Assembly: GCA_018398585.1 (NCBI GenBank)
Contig: JAGTTD010000025.1
Location: forward strand, 16,745,578 to 16,809,577
From: Simmondsia chinensis
Taxonomy: Eukaryota; Streptophyta; Magnoliopsida; Caryophyllales; Simmondsiaceae
Direction of reading: 5' to 3'
DNA: 64,000 bases
Position 1 is the first letter of the stretch. The number at the start of each line of letters is the position of its first letter. A model generated the notes under the pieces. It was not told the DNA's origin, did no database searches, and saw nothing but the letters and a program-made list of their open reading frames with translations. Of this stretch, positions 22,951 to 34,500 are shown in pieces. The position numbers and the translations under genes were made by a program.

Positions 22951-23209
22951 TTAACTTTCTCTTTGGTCCTTTTAGCTTTGCTATTGTCTATATTTGAGCT
23001 CTACCAAACTTTGTTCGACTCTACTTCATCATTGTAGGCTTCAGCCATGTCTTGGGGTATTCCCCCTTGTAGCTGTATTCTTTTCATTTCATCTATTATT
23101 TAACTTTCTCTTTGGTCCTTTTAGCTTTGCTATTGTCTATATTTGAGCTCTACCAAACTTTGTTCGACTCTACTTCATCATTGTAGGCTTCAGCCATGTC
23201 TTGGGGTAT
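22951..23209 (+). repeat. Near-identical tandem duplication at the LINE 3' end
   Basis: Unit 1 starts at 22951 and unit 2 at 23099 (period 148). About 110 bases from TTTAACTTTCTC to CTTGGGGTAT are identical in both by eye. The LINE around it is heavily decayed, so the duplication is much younger than the insertion. Confidence 0.9.
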
Positions 23210-24662
23210 GCCCCTTGGGCTTCAGCCAGTTGATCATATTATTTATCTTTGTATTTTTTAGTCTCTTATCTTAAGATGATCATACAGATTGCTAGATGAG
23301 CATATAGATAGCTAATATCTACTATTGATCTTAGATAGGGATTTTGAGCCTAGTTAAGAAAGCTCATTTGTTTAAGGAAGAAGAAGCCTAGGGTTTAATT
23401 CATTCAACTTCTAACATTTTCATTACGTTTATGTGTTTCTTGGGTTGTGAGAATAAAGAATAGAATTTTCCCCTTTGTTTCTACTTGTTTTAGTAATAAA
23501 AATTTAAAGGAAGGCCGTTGAACCTTCCATTTTTCTAAATTTCTGTCAACTCATTCCCGGAAGCTAAGATTTAGGAGCGGCCTATGAGAAGGGATCGGCT
23601 AAGTACCAAAGCTTTTGATTACATGGATGATCAGAGGTGGGAATCTAGGCTTCAGATTAAAATTTTGGAGTTTGTTGGTGGAGGTCAACCAAAGGAGTTC
23701 TCGAATTGGCTAGCCGTAGTGGAGGAAATGCATGAGTTCAAGGCGTTTCTCGAGCATAAACTAGCGTCGTTCAGTTGCTACTCGTTTATAGGGTAGGGCC
23801 ACCGCCTGGTGGCAATAATTGAAGCATTCTCGGCTTCGGTGGGGGAAATCAAATTGAGATGCGGGAAAAGACGAAGAAGCACATGAGGAGTGCCTTCCTT
23901 CTCCACAATCACACTTAACTGATCTACCAGCGTCTTCAAAGTTTAAGTTAGGGTTCTCAATTCATGGAGAAGTACATGGCAGTATTCTATTCCCTAGTCG
24001 CCAGGAATGACTTGTTGGAATCGTAGGAATAGTTGGCTGATGGGTATGTTGACGAGTTGAAGGAGTCTATGTAGAAGGTGTTGAACATGTTCGACATTTT
24101 TCAATATGAGAAGCACACCAAAGAGCTTTGAGCTTCAAGAAGCAACAAAGGCGAGATTAAGGTAGCAATAACTTGGGCACCTAGAACAGTGGGCATGAAC
24201 GGGTATGGGTACCTCCCAATTCAAGCGTTCGGGTGAAGCCGGTAGTCGCCAACTCCGGCAAACTGGTTAATCCGGACTAGTCGGTAGCTCAAGGACCCGT
24301 TGTTTCAAGTGTGGAGAGGTGGGACACTGTGTCATGTGTCGGAAGGGTGACAGACCAGGAAAAGGTTTGTACGTCGAGGGACTTCTTGCCGAGGATGGCG
24401 TGATGATTGAGGTGGAGGTCCAAGATAAATTGGCGCCGAGTGAAGAGGGTGCTGGTGCAAGGGACAAGGGCCACTTACATGTGATTAGGCAATTCTGCTT
24501 CATACCTAAGAAAGCAGAGGGAGACGGTTGGCCGCGAAATTACATCTTTCAACGACTTACACCATTGGTGGAAGGGTGTGATGTCTAGTTATTGATTTGG
24601 TGGGAGTTGTAAGAACGTTACTTCTAAGGAGGTTGTCTAGAATTTGGGATTAAAGATGGAGG
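23210..24662 (+). pseudogene. Gypsy gag-protease relic
   Basis: The frame at 23584-23796 has EFSNWLAVVEEMHEF, and following frames continue with ATAWWQ-like, KKHMRSAFLLHNHT, LIYQRLQSL and EKYMAVFYSLVARNDL: the Retrotrans_gag domain of plant Gypsy elements. A CCHC knuckle follows at about 24300 (RCFKCGEVGHCVMCRKGDR), one residue short between His and the last Cys. An acidic linker (24361-24585) leads to the start of a protease-like segment. Stops interrupt it several times, and the relic ends where a new LTR begins at 24663. The 23220-23580 stretch upstream is non-coding, by position its leader. Confidence 0.75.
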
Positions 24663-25950
24663 TGTTAGGAACAGTATCCTGAAATCTAGATTTATTCTGA
24701 ATTTATTATTTTAATTAATAAATAAAATTGAAGTTCCAGTCGTTTCCTAGTTAAATTTGTGTATTTGAGCATTTATACTGCATGTGATTTTCTTTCGGGA
24801 GGCATCCATGAGATGGGTGTAGTCCTCAGACTACAATTTACAAGTTTGTTCTAAGTGGTTTATGAGACTAAGCCACAGATAGACTTGGAATAAATAATAT
24901 GGATTGTTGTTTGAAACACTCGTAGTCAAAGACAAGTCTGGACCACTTGTATGTTAAGACTATAACGAGACACTTTAGATGGCTTGTCTTGGTCATGTGG
25001 ATGGAGATCCAAAAGTGTTAAGTTAGTGTGTTTGACACACTGAGTTGGACCGTGTGGGTTACTTATTTCTAGACTACTATCGGAGATTAGTGATTCGCAT
25101 TGTACTATTTGAACGACGACTCTAAATCCTGAGGGTATTCTGGACTTGTGCATGAAATGTTAGTTACTTTGATGTACTATAAGTAAAGTCTAAAACGAAT
25201 GACTGAAATCACACGTACACTGGGTAGCGGCGTGAAGTGCGACAAGGATCAGGGTATTCAATAGGGAATCTACAATCTTTTATGAGATACAGATGTCCCC
25301 TTAATTGATTCGCAAATATTTGAATAGTGCGAAAACTTTGGCCAAAGTATTCCAAGTGTTTGATATTTAGAATTTATACTGTGAATATGTTCAAGTATAA
25401 ATAAATTATTCAGTGAAGGGCGAGTCGGTAACTAGTGGAGAAGCTGTGAGAAGGATAATGGTAGTAGTTATGTTTATCCTTTGTCATGGACATCTAGTGG
25501 AGGGGTTGTTTGTCATCAATACAGTATATTAGGGAGATATCGAATAAATAATTTAAGTCTGAAGTGCAGTGGGATTTATTTAATGGAATTAAGTTTTATT
25601 AAATGGTATTTAAATTAATATCGTGAGATGATTTAAATTAACCCATTTGGAGCTAGATTTAAATTGTCCCCGGGGTCCCTGCGCAAGCCTCTGTATTTTA
25701 TTGCCATTGAAAAAATATTAAAGAAGTCATTAGACGAATTATTTATCCATACGATGGGTAAATTAATTTTGTCAAACATTATTCATGAGATGAATAAAAG
25801 TTAAAAATTATAAAATAAAATAATTTTGAAAATTAAAATTCATAAGATGAATTTTTTACATGTGAGAAGCAAAGCAAAAAAAAAAAAAAAAAATCACGTT
25901 TTAATACCTGTGCAGTAGCGATCCGTGTGAACCGGATCCAACGAACCGGC

Positions 25951-26030
25951 GCGCGACACGTGTCGCGCACTGGGACGCCAGCAGGGCTATCCACGTCGCC
26001 ACGCGAGGACGAATCACGTGTTGCCACGTG
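25951..26030 (+). promoter_or_regulatory. Cluster of three G-boxes (CACGTG) in the LTR
   Basis: CACGTG occurs at 25957-25962 (inside an 18-bp perfect palindrome, 25951-25968), 26015-26020 and 26025-26030, roughly 150-220 bp upstream of the LTR TATA box. G-boxes are bound by plant bZIP and bHLH factors. A role here is inference from position. Confidence 0.5.
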
Positions 26031-26175
26031 GCACACAGTGTCAGGATTAAAAGACGCGTGAACTGTGCATTGAAACACATCGTTTTGCTTTAGTTTTGAA
26101 CAATGAGCTGCGTTTTGATTTAAACTGTGCAATCCTTTTTCGATTATAATTATATTTTTTGCTCCGTAATATTTC

Positions 26176-26183
26176 TATAAATA
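26176..26183 (+). promoter_or_regulatory. LTR TATA box
   Basis: TATAAATA in an AT-to-GC transition inside the 2-kb LTR, suitably placed to start the R region. Confidence 0.55.
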
Positions 26184-26669
26184 AAGGGGCTTATTCTAAG
26201 GTTTTGCATTCGAGTTAAAAATAATTCTTTAGGGTTTCTGAAATTGTTTCAGAGATTCAGTTTAATATTTTTCGAAGCCCACCCTCCGGGCAGTTCGAGG
26301 TCATTGCGTTTAGAGTTATGAATTTAAGTCAGTAGATTTAAAATTAGGAATTTTAAATCAACAATAGGTTTAGAGTTATGAATTCTAAACCTGTTTCACT
26401 GCGTAATCTTTAGGGAGAATTTTTGAAATTCATCCCAACAACCAGTATTAGGGCAAAGGGTTTATAGAGATAAGCCAATTCTCGGGAACTCTTGCACGTG
26501 AGGTGTCACCAAGCATGACTCTCCGACCGGGGGCTTAGGTCAAGAGAAGAGTCTCTTACTCTAAGTGTTCTAATAGGTGCCTATTGTTGTGACCATAGTT
26601 GAGAACTGTGAACCCAATAGTCGACATCAGAATTTATTTCTCAACAAAATTCATATGCTTTTCCCAACA

Positions 26670-27530
26670 ATTGGTATCAGAGCCGGTCTCTGATTACATT
26701 CATACTATGCATAACTAGGTGTAATAAGATCAAAATAAAAAGATTTGCGATTTAATAAAACCGTGATTTTATTAAAAAGGAAAGTAAGTTTAATTTGATG
26801 ATTTGATTTAAATTGTTTAAATCAATAAAGAATTAACAGTTAATTCAGATTATTGTTTATATTTGTGATGTAAATTGTTTGAATCATTAAAGTAGCTAAT
26901 TGTTAATTAGATTATTTTAAAGTATCGATTTAAATTGTTTAAATTGTTAACGAATTAATCGTTAATTCGGAGCAACGCAAAATTTGCGATTGTGTTGTTC
27001 GTATAATAAGATTGTATGTTCTCAGTCATAATTTACGAAATTGGACAAAACTAATCTAATAGAATTAGATTTAAATATTTTTTTTATATTGGATAAAGTT
27101 GATCTAATAGGATTAGATTTAAATTTTTTTTTTATTGGATAAAGGTGATCGACTGGGATTAGATTTATTATTTTATACTAAATCGGACAAAATTAATTTA
27201 ATAAGATTAAATTCAATTTGTTTTGAAATTAAATATTTTAATTTTGAAATTAAAAAAAAAATAATAATAATTTTCTGACGCGTTTTTGTCAGCGTCAGGC
27301 TGACGCTGAGGTCAGCAACAGTAAATTGGGTAATTTTTGTTCAATTCAAATTTGCTGAATATTTTTGTTGAAAATTTCGTAATTTTTTTTGTAGAAAGAT
27401 GCTATTGTAATACATGACTATAATGACACATTTATCCTGTTTTTGTATACATAAATTGGGTGAATTTTTATTTTAGTCTTTCAAGTTTATGTTAGAAAGT
27501 TAATGTACATTTATCCTAGATGTGTCAACA
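26670..27530 (+). other. Primer site and repeat-rich leader of the truncated element
   Basis: The primer site at 26672-26684 is followed by two imperfect tandem arrays. About 26800-26975 holds three ~65-bp units built on TTTAAATTGTTTAAAT…GTTAATTC. About 27030-27215 holds four ~55-60-bp units built on TTGGATAAA…GATCTAATAGGATTAGATTT. A 9-bp inverted repeat (CAGCGTCAG/CTGACGCTG) sits at 27290-27308. No coding sequence is seen before the record becomes unrecognisable. Confidence 0.55.
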
Positions 27531-27819
27531 TTTCTAATGGAAGTAACTTGGATGAAACTTTCTTGGGACATTGGTGCCTCTAATTGTATTTTTCGTCAAT
27601 ACAAGCACAAAAAGGTACAAACGTGTAGGATAGGACCTAAAGGCAAGTAATACTAAGATAACTGAACCGACGCTGAATTACAAAAAGGTACAAACGTGTA
27701 GGATAGGATCTAGCAATTATTTGTAAAGCGGATAATTTTACTCATTGGTGTCAATTAGGTGGTCTGTGGACCGCTTCAATGGGATAATTTATACTTGTCA
27801 GGGGAGAAATTACAAAATG
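27531..27819. other. Unassigned sequence with a short direct repeat
   Basis: AAAAAGGTACAAACGTGTAG occurs twice (about 27610 and 27680). No gene recognised. Confidence 0.3.
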
Positions 27820-27824
27820 TTTAG

Positions 27825-28287
27825 TGATGCAGCGTGTAGATGAAAATTTATGGAGCGGGAAGATTCAACAACCTTCTCTTAATTCTTATTACGAAAATAA
27901 TAAAGAACAAGAGGAAAATAGTTTAACTTAATTCGCACACCCTGAGAATAGAGGGCAAACACATGAAAGGATTAAATTCTCTAAACAATTGAACAACTAA
28001 AACCCTAGCTAGCCCTCCTACTAAATAGAGGAGTTTTCATAATTAGACTAGAAGTCTAATCTAGACATTAACATTTGAGATTGCAATCCATATATTCTTT
28101 CTAAAATAGAACAACAAAATATAAAGATAATAAAATTCACTCGTCTAAACTAAGCTTTCCTAATTAAAGTGGAACTCTATCTTCTCTCATTCTCTTGCAG
28201 CGTCCGCCTCTCTTTTCGCCAACTCGAGAAACTCACCAAGCTTGATCTGCTAAGGATCCCGCCAATTGTGAAAGGCAATTTGCATCA
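27825..28287 (-). repeat. 3' LTR of the Gypsy derivative
   Basis: Aligns along its length with 30794-31234. Purine-rich GGGGAGAATGATGC on the minus strand just inside could be the polypurine tract. Confidence 0.8.
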
Positions 28288-28429
28288 TTCTCTCCCGCTT
28301 GGAGAGAATTTGCCTTTGAATTCATCATGGATCTTCTGGGCTATTATTGCCAAGTTGCGTTCCCTCATGCCGGCTTCCAGTCTCGCCAAGCTCCATCCTG
28401 CCAGGCTTGCCCCGAATGCAGATTGTTGA

Positions 28430-29747
28430 CCCACTCTGCCAAGATACGGGCTATAGTTTGCCCCACAAAGGTGTGAATGGCATCATCCTCCCCAAGTTGA
28501 AGAGAATTCGCCCTCGAATTCAGTCATGCTTCAACTGGACAATTCTCGCCATGGGAAGGGGCAACGTGCTTCATTTTGATGACTCTAAAGGCTTGAATCC
28601 ACTTCGTAGCTGTAGGCTGTAGACTCTTTTGAATGCTTCAACCTTGTTGTATTTCCAAGTCATAAGTCAATCTCTTGTCAAGGTTGGTCCATGTTGTTTT
28701 TCCAACCTGGCGCTTTCCTTTTTGGCACTATAGTCCAGCTTGGCTTCAATCAATTTTTCCTTCCATCTCTCGATGTTCTCAGAAACAAAACTTTGGATAA
28801 GGACACCCAACATTAAGCTTGTCATCTCTGCTAAGCCATCCGCCAGTGGTGCGAAATCCCATAATATACAGTGACCTAGTTGGTTGTCCTACTGTTAACA
28901 TTATCTGACCAGATATGTCCCTCCTAGGCTCCTCAAGTTTCACAATATTTAGAAGGTGATAAAGCCAATCCGGTAAGGTGTCTTCTCGCGCTTGTTCAAC
29001 CCCATGTGGGTTGTCTTCCATCGGCGACACAGTACTCAATACCTCCTCCAGCTCGTCTCCCTGTTTAGTCTTGATTTTCTTTCCTGTTGCTGCAACTATC
29101 TTCTTGTACTCGTCAACTTCCTCAATGTTCGCCGTCTTCCACAGCGGCTTCTAAAGACGACACACAATGTGTTCATCCCTGTTCGTCACAACGCTGGCGG
29201 CTAAGCCATGCATATACTTCGTGGGTAGCCATTCTGGGATTTCGAAAATGATGCTCCACCAATCCCATGGAAAGGCACGAATCTAGTGAAATTTGTCCTT
29301 CTAACGCGATTTGCTAGACTCCATCGCCTTTTCCAATTGGCCTAGAAAATCATCCAATCTCAAAGCGGGTATTCGATATCATACCGTGAGCTTACTGACG
29401 GTCTTTCTACCAAGGCATGTTTGCCAAGTTTCATCCTTTTTTGGCGTCAACGCAGCTGATTCGTCTTTCAGGTTCTTTCTGATGTATCTCCTAGCGAGCA
29501 GCGTCCAAACTTGGCGCTTGACATCCTCATGCTTTGCAAAGCTCACTAGGCAATGAGGCCATCTGGGTAAAGCATCGTCTAGAACGTAATCTACCTGGTA
29601 TGGATTCCCCCTTGCTAGCAGTAAGAAATACGCCAACCCTTCTGGGGAAATCTCCTCTGACAGACTCCCTACCTCATCCGGCACTTCCTCCTCTTTATAG
29701 ATGGCCTCATCATATGTGGCCTCGTCCGATATGGGTGGAGAAGACAA
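28430..29747 (-). pseudogene. Unrecognised coding-like segment in the Gypsy derivative
   Basis: Minus-strand frames 29747-29379 (122 codons, acidic start MSSPPISDEATYDEAIYKEE then YFLLLARGNPYQVDYVLDD) and, after stops and shifts, 29039-28779 (MSTVSPMEDNPHGVEQARED) form one longer broken reading frame. It lies where RT and integrase should be but matches none of their motifs. It may be a lineage-specific extra ORF, a captured host fragment or decayed filler. I do not recognise it. Confidence 0.35.
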
Positions 29748-29762
29748 ATCAAGATAGGTTGG

Positions 29763-30520
29763 CTAATCAAAGATAGGTTCTCTCCTGATATCTCCTATCA
29801 ATGCAAACGCCATTTTTACCTCCTCAACTGCGTTGGTGAACACAACTCTGTCTTTCGGCTTTGGGTCTTCAATTTTCGATGCACGCGGTGCCACATCTTT
29901 TTTGGGCAACAAGTTGATCCTTGCTCCCTCAAAGACAAAGTAGTACATGTTCTTTTTCTCGTCATGTATAGCACATCTATCATATTGCCGAGGTCTTCTC
30001 AACACACATCCATGGCAACAACATCCCACCACACTGTGTCCTGGTACTTCATCCCAATCAAGAAACTAATAAGAAAACATTTCGTTACTGTTACCTGATC
30101 TCCTTTCTCGAGTCATGACAATTTTTAAGGGCTCGATTGCTCCTCCGTCTTCAACCCTAGAATTTGGACGGCTTCATCGGAGATGGCATTCTTATAGCTT
30201 CCAGAGTTAATGATTAGGTGGCATATACTCTCTTGCCAATTGTACATTGTCATATAGAAGATGTTGCTTCAAAGCCATTCAACTCCTCCTGCTTCTTCAA
30301 GCGTGAAGCCAATTTGCCCAACCAACAGCAAGTGACCCTCATCACCCGCTACCTCCTTTAAGCCTAGCGACGGCAGCTCGTCCTGAGCTTCTTCCGCCAC
30401 TATGATGCCATCACCTTCAAACTCTGAAAACTCTTCCCGAAGCTCGAACTTCCACCCCTGTTCGCCTAAGCAATTAGAAGCTCCTGTATTCAGCCAAGTC
30501 TCCTGCACGTTTCACCCGTG
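29763..30520 (-). pseudogene. Gypsy gag-protease remnant
   Basis: 30508-30269 is the acidic linker after the lost zinc knuckle. The next frame reads IINSGSYKNAISDEAVQILG, the retropepsin block where DSGS has become NSGS (the catalytic Asp is lost). It then reads a VTVTK-like stretch and, in 30032-29763, RRPRQYDRCAIHDEKKNMYY (the family's GRPWQYDR…HDG-KN-Y-F block before the reverse transcriptase). Stops and one frameshift separate these pieces. Confidence 0.65.
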
Positions 30521-30793
30521 GTCTTCAACCTTTGGAAATGACTCGCGGATATTCTCATCCATTTCTTCCTCGCCACCCCCGCCGGCAGGTTTTGAGGTTG
30601 ATCCATCTGTGTATGGTTGGGACTCAGTCCCAATTGAACCAAACACAACTCAATTAGCTAAAATCTCTCTTCTAACTCCTTAAATCTCCTCTCAATCTGC
30701 CATTGAAAGTCATGCTTGTCTACATCTCCGACGGTGGCGTATCTATGTCATCTAATGGCTATCTCAGAAGTCATTCTGAGCTGTGATACCAAC

Positions 30794-31234
30794 TGATACA
30801 ACGCGTAAATGGAGATTTAGGGAACGGTAAGGTTCAACAACCTTCCCTTAATTCTTATTACGAAAATAATAAAGAATAAAAGGAAAATAGTTTAACCTAA
30901 TTCTCACACATGAAAGGGATAATTTCTCCAAACATTTGAATGACTAGAACCCTAACTAGACCTCCATTTAAATGGACGAGTTTTCCTAACTAGACCAGAA
31001 GTCTTAGTCTAGAGATCAAAGGTGGAGATTGCAATCCTTGTGATCTTCCTAAAATAAAATAATAAAATATAGAGACAATAAAGTCTACTCATCTAAACTA
31101 AGTTTTCCTAATTAAAGTGGAACTCTATCTTCTCTATCCTCCTGCCACGTCCGCATCCCTTCTAGCCAACTCGAGAAACTTGCCAAGCTTGACCTGCCAA
31201 GGATCCTGCCAATTGTGAAAGGCGGGCTGCATTA
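30794..31234 (-). repeat. 5' LTR of the Gypsy derivative
   Basis: Minus-strand 5' LTR followed directly by the primer-binding site at 30777-30793. Its partner is 27825-28287. Confidence 0.8.
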
Positions 31235-31239
31235 TTTAG

Positions 31240-31561
31240 CATTCCCTCATGCTTGGTGCCAAGGGTATCTAGTCAAACACTGCAGCGGAAGTGTATTGTC
31301 CCTGGCAAAAGGAAGAAGGGGAGGCGAAGGTTGGACTAAAAATATTCTCTTAAACGAAGGTATCCATGCTTGGATGGCGGCTCAAAATCTTTCTCATTAT
31401 GAATTCAGCGAGGCTAATATTTTTACAAGAAATTTCTTGCCAACCTTCGTTTGCGAGAGCTTTGGTTAACATCAAACTTAATAATAATAAAATAAAACAC
31501 AATTATGTTTTCATGAAAAAGCATTAAAAAGAAAAGTAGTACGCAATGAAATTTGAAATGT
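31240..31561 (-). other. 3' flank of the MATE gene
   Basis: About 320 bp between the stop codon and the Gypsy derivative. It should hold the 3' UTR. No canonical AATAAA is seen on the minus strand. Confidence 0.3.
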
Positions 31562-34500
31562 TCACTCAAGTAAAAGAGGTTCTTTCTTATCGTCCCATAC
31601 ATCCAGCCGATTTGCAGTTTTCTCCACCTACATGCAAGCAAGTCAAAATGGAAAAAACATTATTAAAAATCCAACAAAAATTAACCCATATGCTTTATTC
31701 ATGAATGGCGGGAGCCTCTATGATGCGATGATATTGTTGTTGTTTTGTTACTTATTTGGGAAATATTAGTGTAATCTTGGCTTATGGCAAACTCTTCTCT
31801 ATGGATTTGGTTAGTTTTGCTAGGTGAACTGAGATCATGTTCAGTAAAATTTGGAGCTTAGCAAGTTCGAATTAATTGAGCAAAACTATGAGACTAAAGG
31901 TTTGTTTGAGCAATCATCGTTTCTGCAAAAATAAATAAATACATACATAAAATAAAATTCTTTTAGAAAAAACACACTTTTTCAAAGTTTGATTATGTTG
32001 GACTTGGAAAAATGTATTTAAAAATAAAACTAAAAATTATTTCTTAACTTTTAAACAAAAAATGAAAAATAGAAACTATATGCTTCTCAGACAATGAAAA
32101 TATTTATACGAAAACTACTTTTGCTAGAAGCAGTGTTTTCACAACTTGCCCTTATAGGACCTAGATTCACCAAAACAAGTCTCATCCAACATGAATGAGC
32201 CAAACCAAGCTCAAAACTTTCCAAATTAGGTTTGAACTGAACCTAAGGTAATCGAATCGGAGCTTAAGCCCTAAAATTGCAGCCATTTCATAATAATTAA
32301 TTGCACTTTACCTCTTTTTTCCAATCTGTATTATACGTAGTCCACAATAAAATAAGTGTTTGAATGAGTGTGCCTCCAATCATTCCACCCCATAATCCCT
32401 ACAAAAAATTTAAGAGTTTAGTTCAAATTATAAGACACTTCGGCTTAGCAACTCACAAAGCATAAGATTTAGAGTTCAAGTTTTGCCACCAGGTGCAAGC
32501 AAATTTGCAACGTATGTGGCCCCAACTCACTTTGTCACATGGGCGAAAAATTTTCAAGTAGGTAGTACATGTAATCCAGTGTTTAATTATTAGTAGGGCG
32601 CCCATTACTCCAATTATTATTAGTATTTTTCTTTTTGGGTTCATTAGGGTTAACCAATGTGTATTTGGGCTCACTTACCTTGTTGCGCGTGCTATACAAG
32701 GAAACCTTATTAGTAGTTCAGATTCACATAAGTGGACTTAGACAAGACATACCTTAACTCCAAGGTCGAAGTAAAATCCAAGCAGGGATCCCAAAGGAAG
32801 GCCGATTACATAGTAACATCCAACGTTCACGTAAGCAACAAATTTTTGCCATCCACACCCAACAGCTACACCTAATTTGAAACAAATAATTATCAAAACA
32901 TTATATTTGATCAACGAAGTTGACATATATAGGAGTTAAGTCCCTTTTTTGGTCATTAAAGTAGCCAAAAATGAAATTTTGATCACCCAAGTTAAATTTT
33001 AAAAAATTTAGCCACATGACTCTTCATAAAAATATCTTTTAGTCATCCAAATGGTTTAAAACAAGCAAGTTGGTCACCCCAGTCAAATTTTGAAAGATTT
33101 AGTCACTCAACTTTTAATAAAAGTCTTTTTTATTCACCAAAGTAATTTAACGTAGACAAGTTGGTCAACTAAGTAAAAATTTAAAAACTTCAATGACTCA
33201 TCATCAAATTAAAAAAATACCAAATTTTGTTATGCTTTTGTCTTATTCATTTAAGTGATCCTTATCATTTTTTATTTTTTTTCCAAAGATCCTTTGTGTT
33301 TATTTATAACTAAATTGGTCTTCATATGGTTATCGGAATGAAGTGAAAATTAAAGGATTAGAAACTAATTTTGACATTAAAAAAAGGAGAAATTATCACT
33401 ACCCTAAAATTTGAGCATTTATCATTTATGTATCTCACATTTCAATATATATAATAAGAAAAAATCTAATTTAAATATTTTATTACTTAGCAACTACGTG
33501 TTGAAATTTAAGAATTTTGTAAGAATCAGACTTATTTTATATAAAAAAAATAATAATGCAATGCATAATTATGATAATATATATCTCATGTCAACATTTT
33601 TAGGTAATATTGGCAAATTGCAATAAAAATTCATTAGATGTTGATGCAAACTACCTAAATGTTGCTAAAATCATGTGTCATTTTAATATTTTTGGGCAAA
33701 AAGTTATCAATTTCTAATAGATATACCATGATTAGAATCACATTTTATTTTAGCATTTTCTCACAAAAATCTATCGTGTTTTGACAAATGGGTACTTGAT
33801 TGATAAAATTTTAAAACTTTAGGATACTAAGTGATAAAATGCTTAAACATTAAGGTACCCCATTGTATATATTGAAACGTTAGAATACCTAAGTGATAAC
33901 TCATTAGACCTTAGCGTACCTAACTAATAAGTTTCCTAAATAAAACATGAGACAATATTATAAAAAAACAAGAATCAAGAAATATCAAGCGGTTTAAAAC
34001 AAGAGTAAACATTTAAAAAAGTGCGAATCAATAAAACATTTTAAAAATATTTTATCTCATAATCAAATTAATCTTCATCATTTTTTATGCACCTAACATT
34101 TACTGATTCTTGTTTTTTTTTTTAATATTCCTTGAGTTCACATTTTTTTTAGCATATTTTATCAAGTTTTATTTAATATGAAAATTGATTTATAATCTAT
34201 TATGTTTATCAAATGACAATAATTATATGAGCACCAATTTATTACAAGTAAAACATACGTTTTGAAAAAATAATAATATCAGGACCAATGGAAGAAATAA
34301 GTCACAAAATATAATTAAATTAGTTACTTTTTATTTGGATTATAATTTTTTTATCATTTTTAAATCACTTTAGTGACCAAAATGAGCTGTTATTTGTAGT
34401 TAGGTGATAAAAATTTTCAAACTATTATTTGAGTGACAAACTTGTCCATTTTAAACTTCTTAGATAACTAAATGAGACTTTTATTAGAAATTGGGTGACT

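Larger units (their letters stand above)
17455..23098 (+). mobile_element. L1-type LINE, copy 2
   Basis: Contains ORF1 remnants (DUF4283-like, 17500-18310), a linker (18360-19350), an ORF2 pseudogene (19363-22950) and a 3' UTR. There is no poly(A) tail, and a 148-bp tandem duplication marks the 3' end. ORF2 parallels LINE copy 1 throughout. Its 5' portion is separated by the LTR element at 14139-17454. Confidence 0.75.
24663..26669 (+). repeat. 2-kb LTR (5' LTR of a truncated element)
   Basis: Starts TGTTAGGAAC, ends TTCCCAACA and is followed at 26672 by a primer-binding site (TGGTATCAGAGCC), which makes it a 5' LTR on the plus strand. It carries a TATA box (26176-26183) and a cluster of CACGTG boxes. 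It interrupts Gypsy coding sequence. No partner 3' LTR is present, so the element is truncated at about 27.5 kb. LTRs of this length occur in some plant Copia lineages, but no pol is left to assign it. Confidence 0.75.
27825..31234 (-). mobile_element. Gypsy deletion derivative with both LTRs
   Basis: LTRs at 30794-31234 (5') and 27825-28287 (3') share the same sequence through their length and have TGATGCA/TGCATCA-type inverted ends. TTTAG flanks the whole element (27820-27824 and 31235-31239), a perfect 5-bp target duplication. A primer site (TGGTATCACAGCTC on the minus strand) sits next to the 5' LTR at 30793. The interior has a truncated gag start, a Gypsy protease-region remnant and an unrecognised segment. 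Reverse transcriptase, RNase H and integrase are absent. It lies just downstream of the MATE gene in the same orientation. Confidence 0.85.

Noticed and set aside
32453..32674. 73-codon minus-strand frame in MATE intron 6
   Set aside because: Lies between exons 6 and 7, has no MATE similarity, and the exon junctions splice in frame without it.
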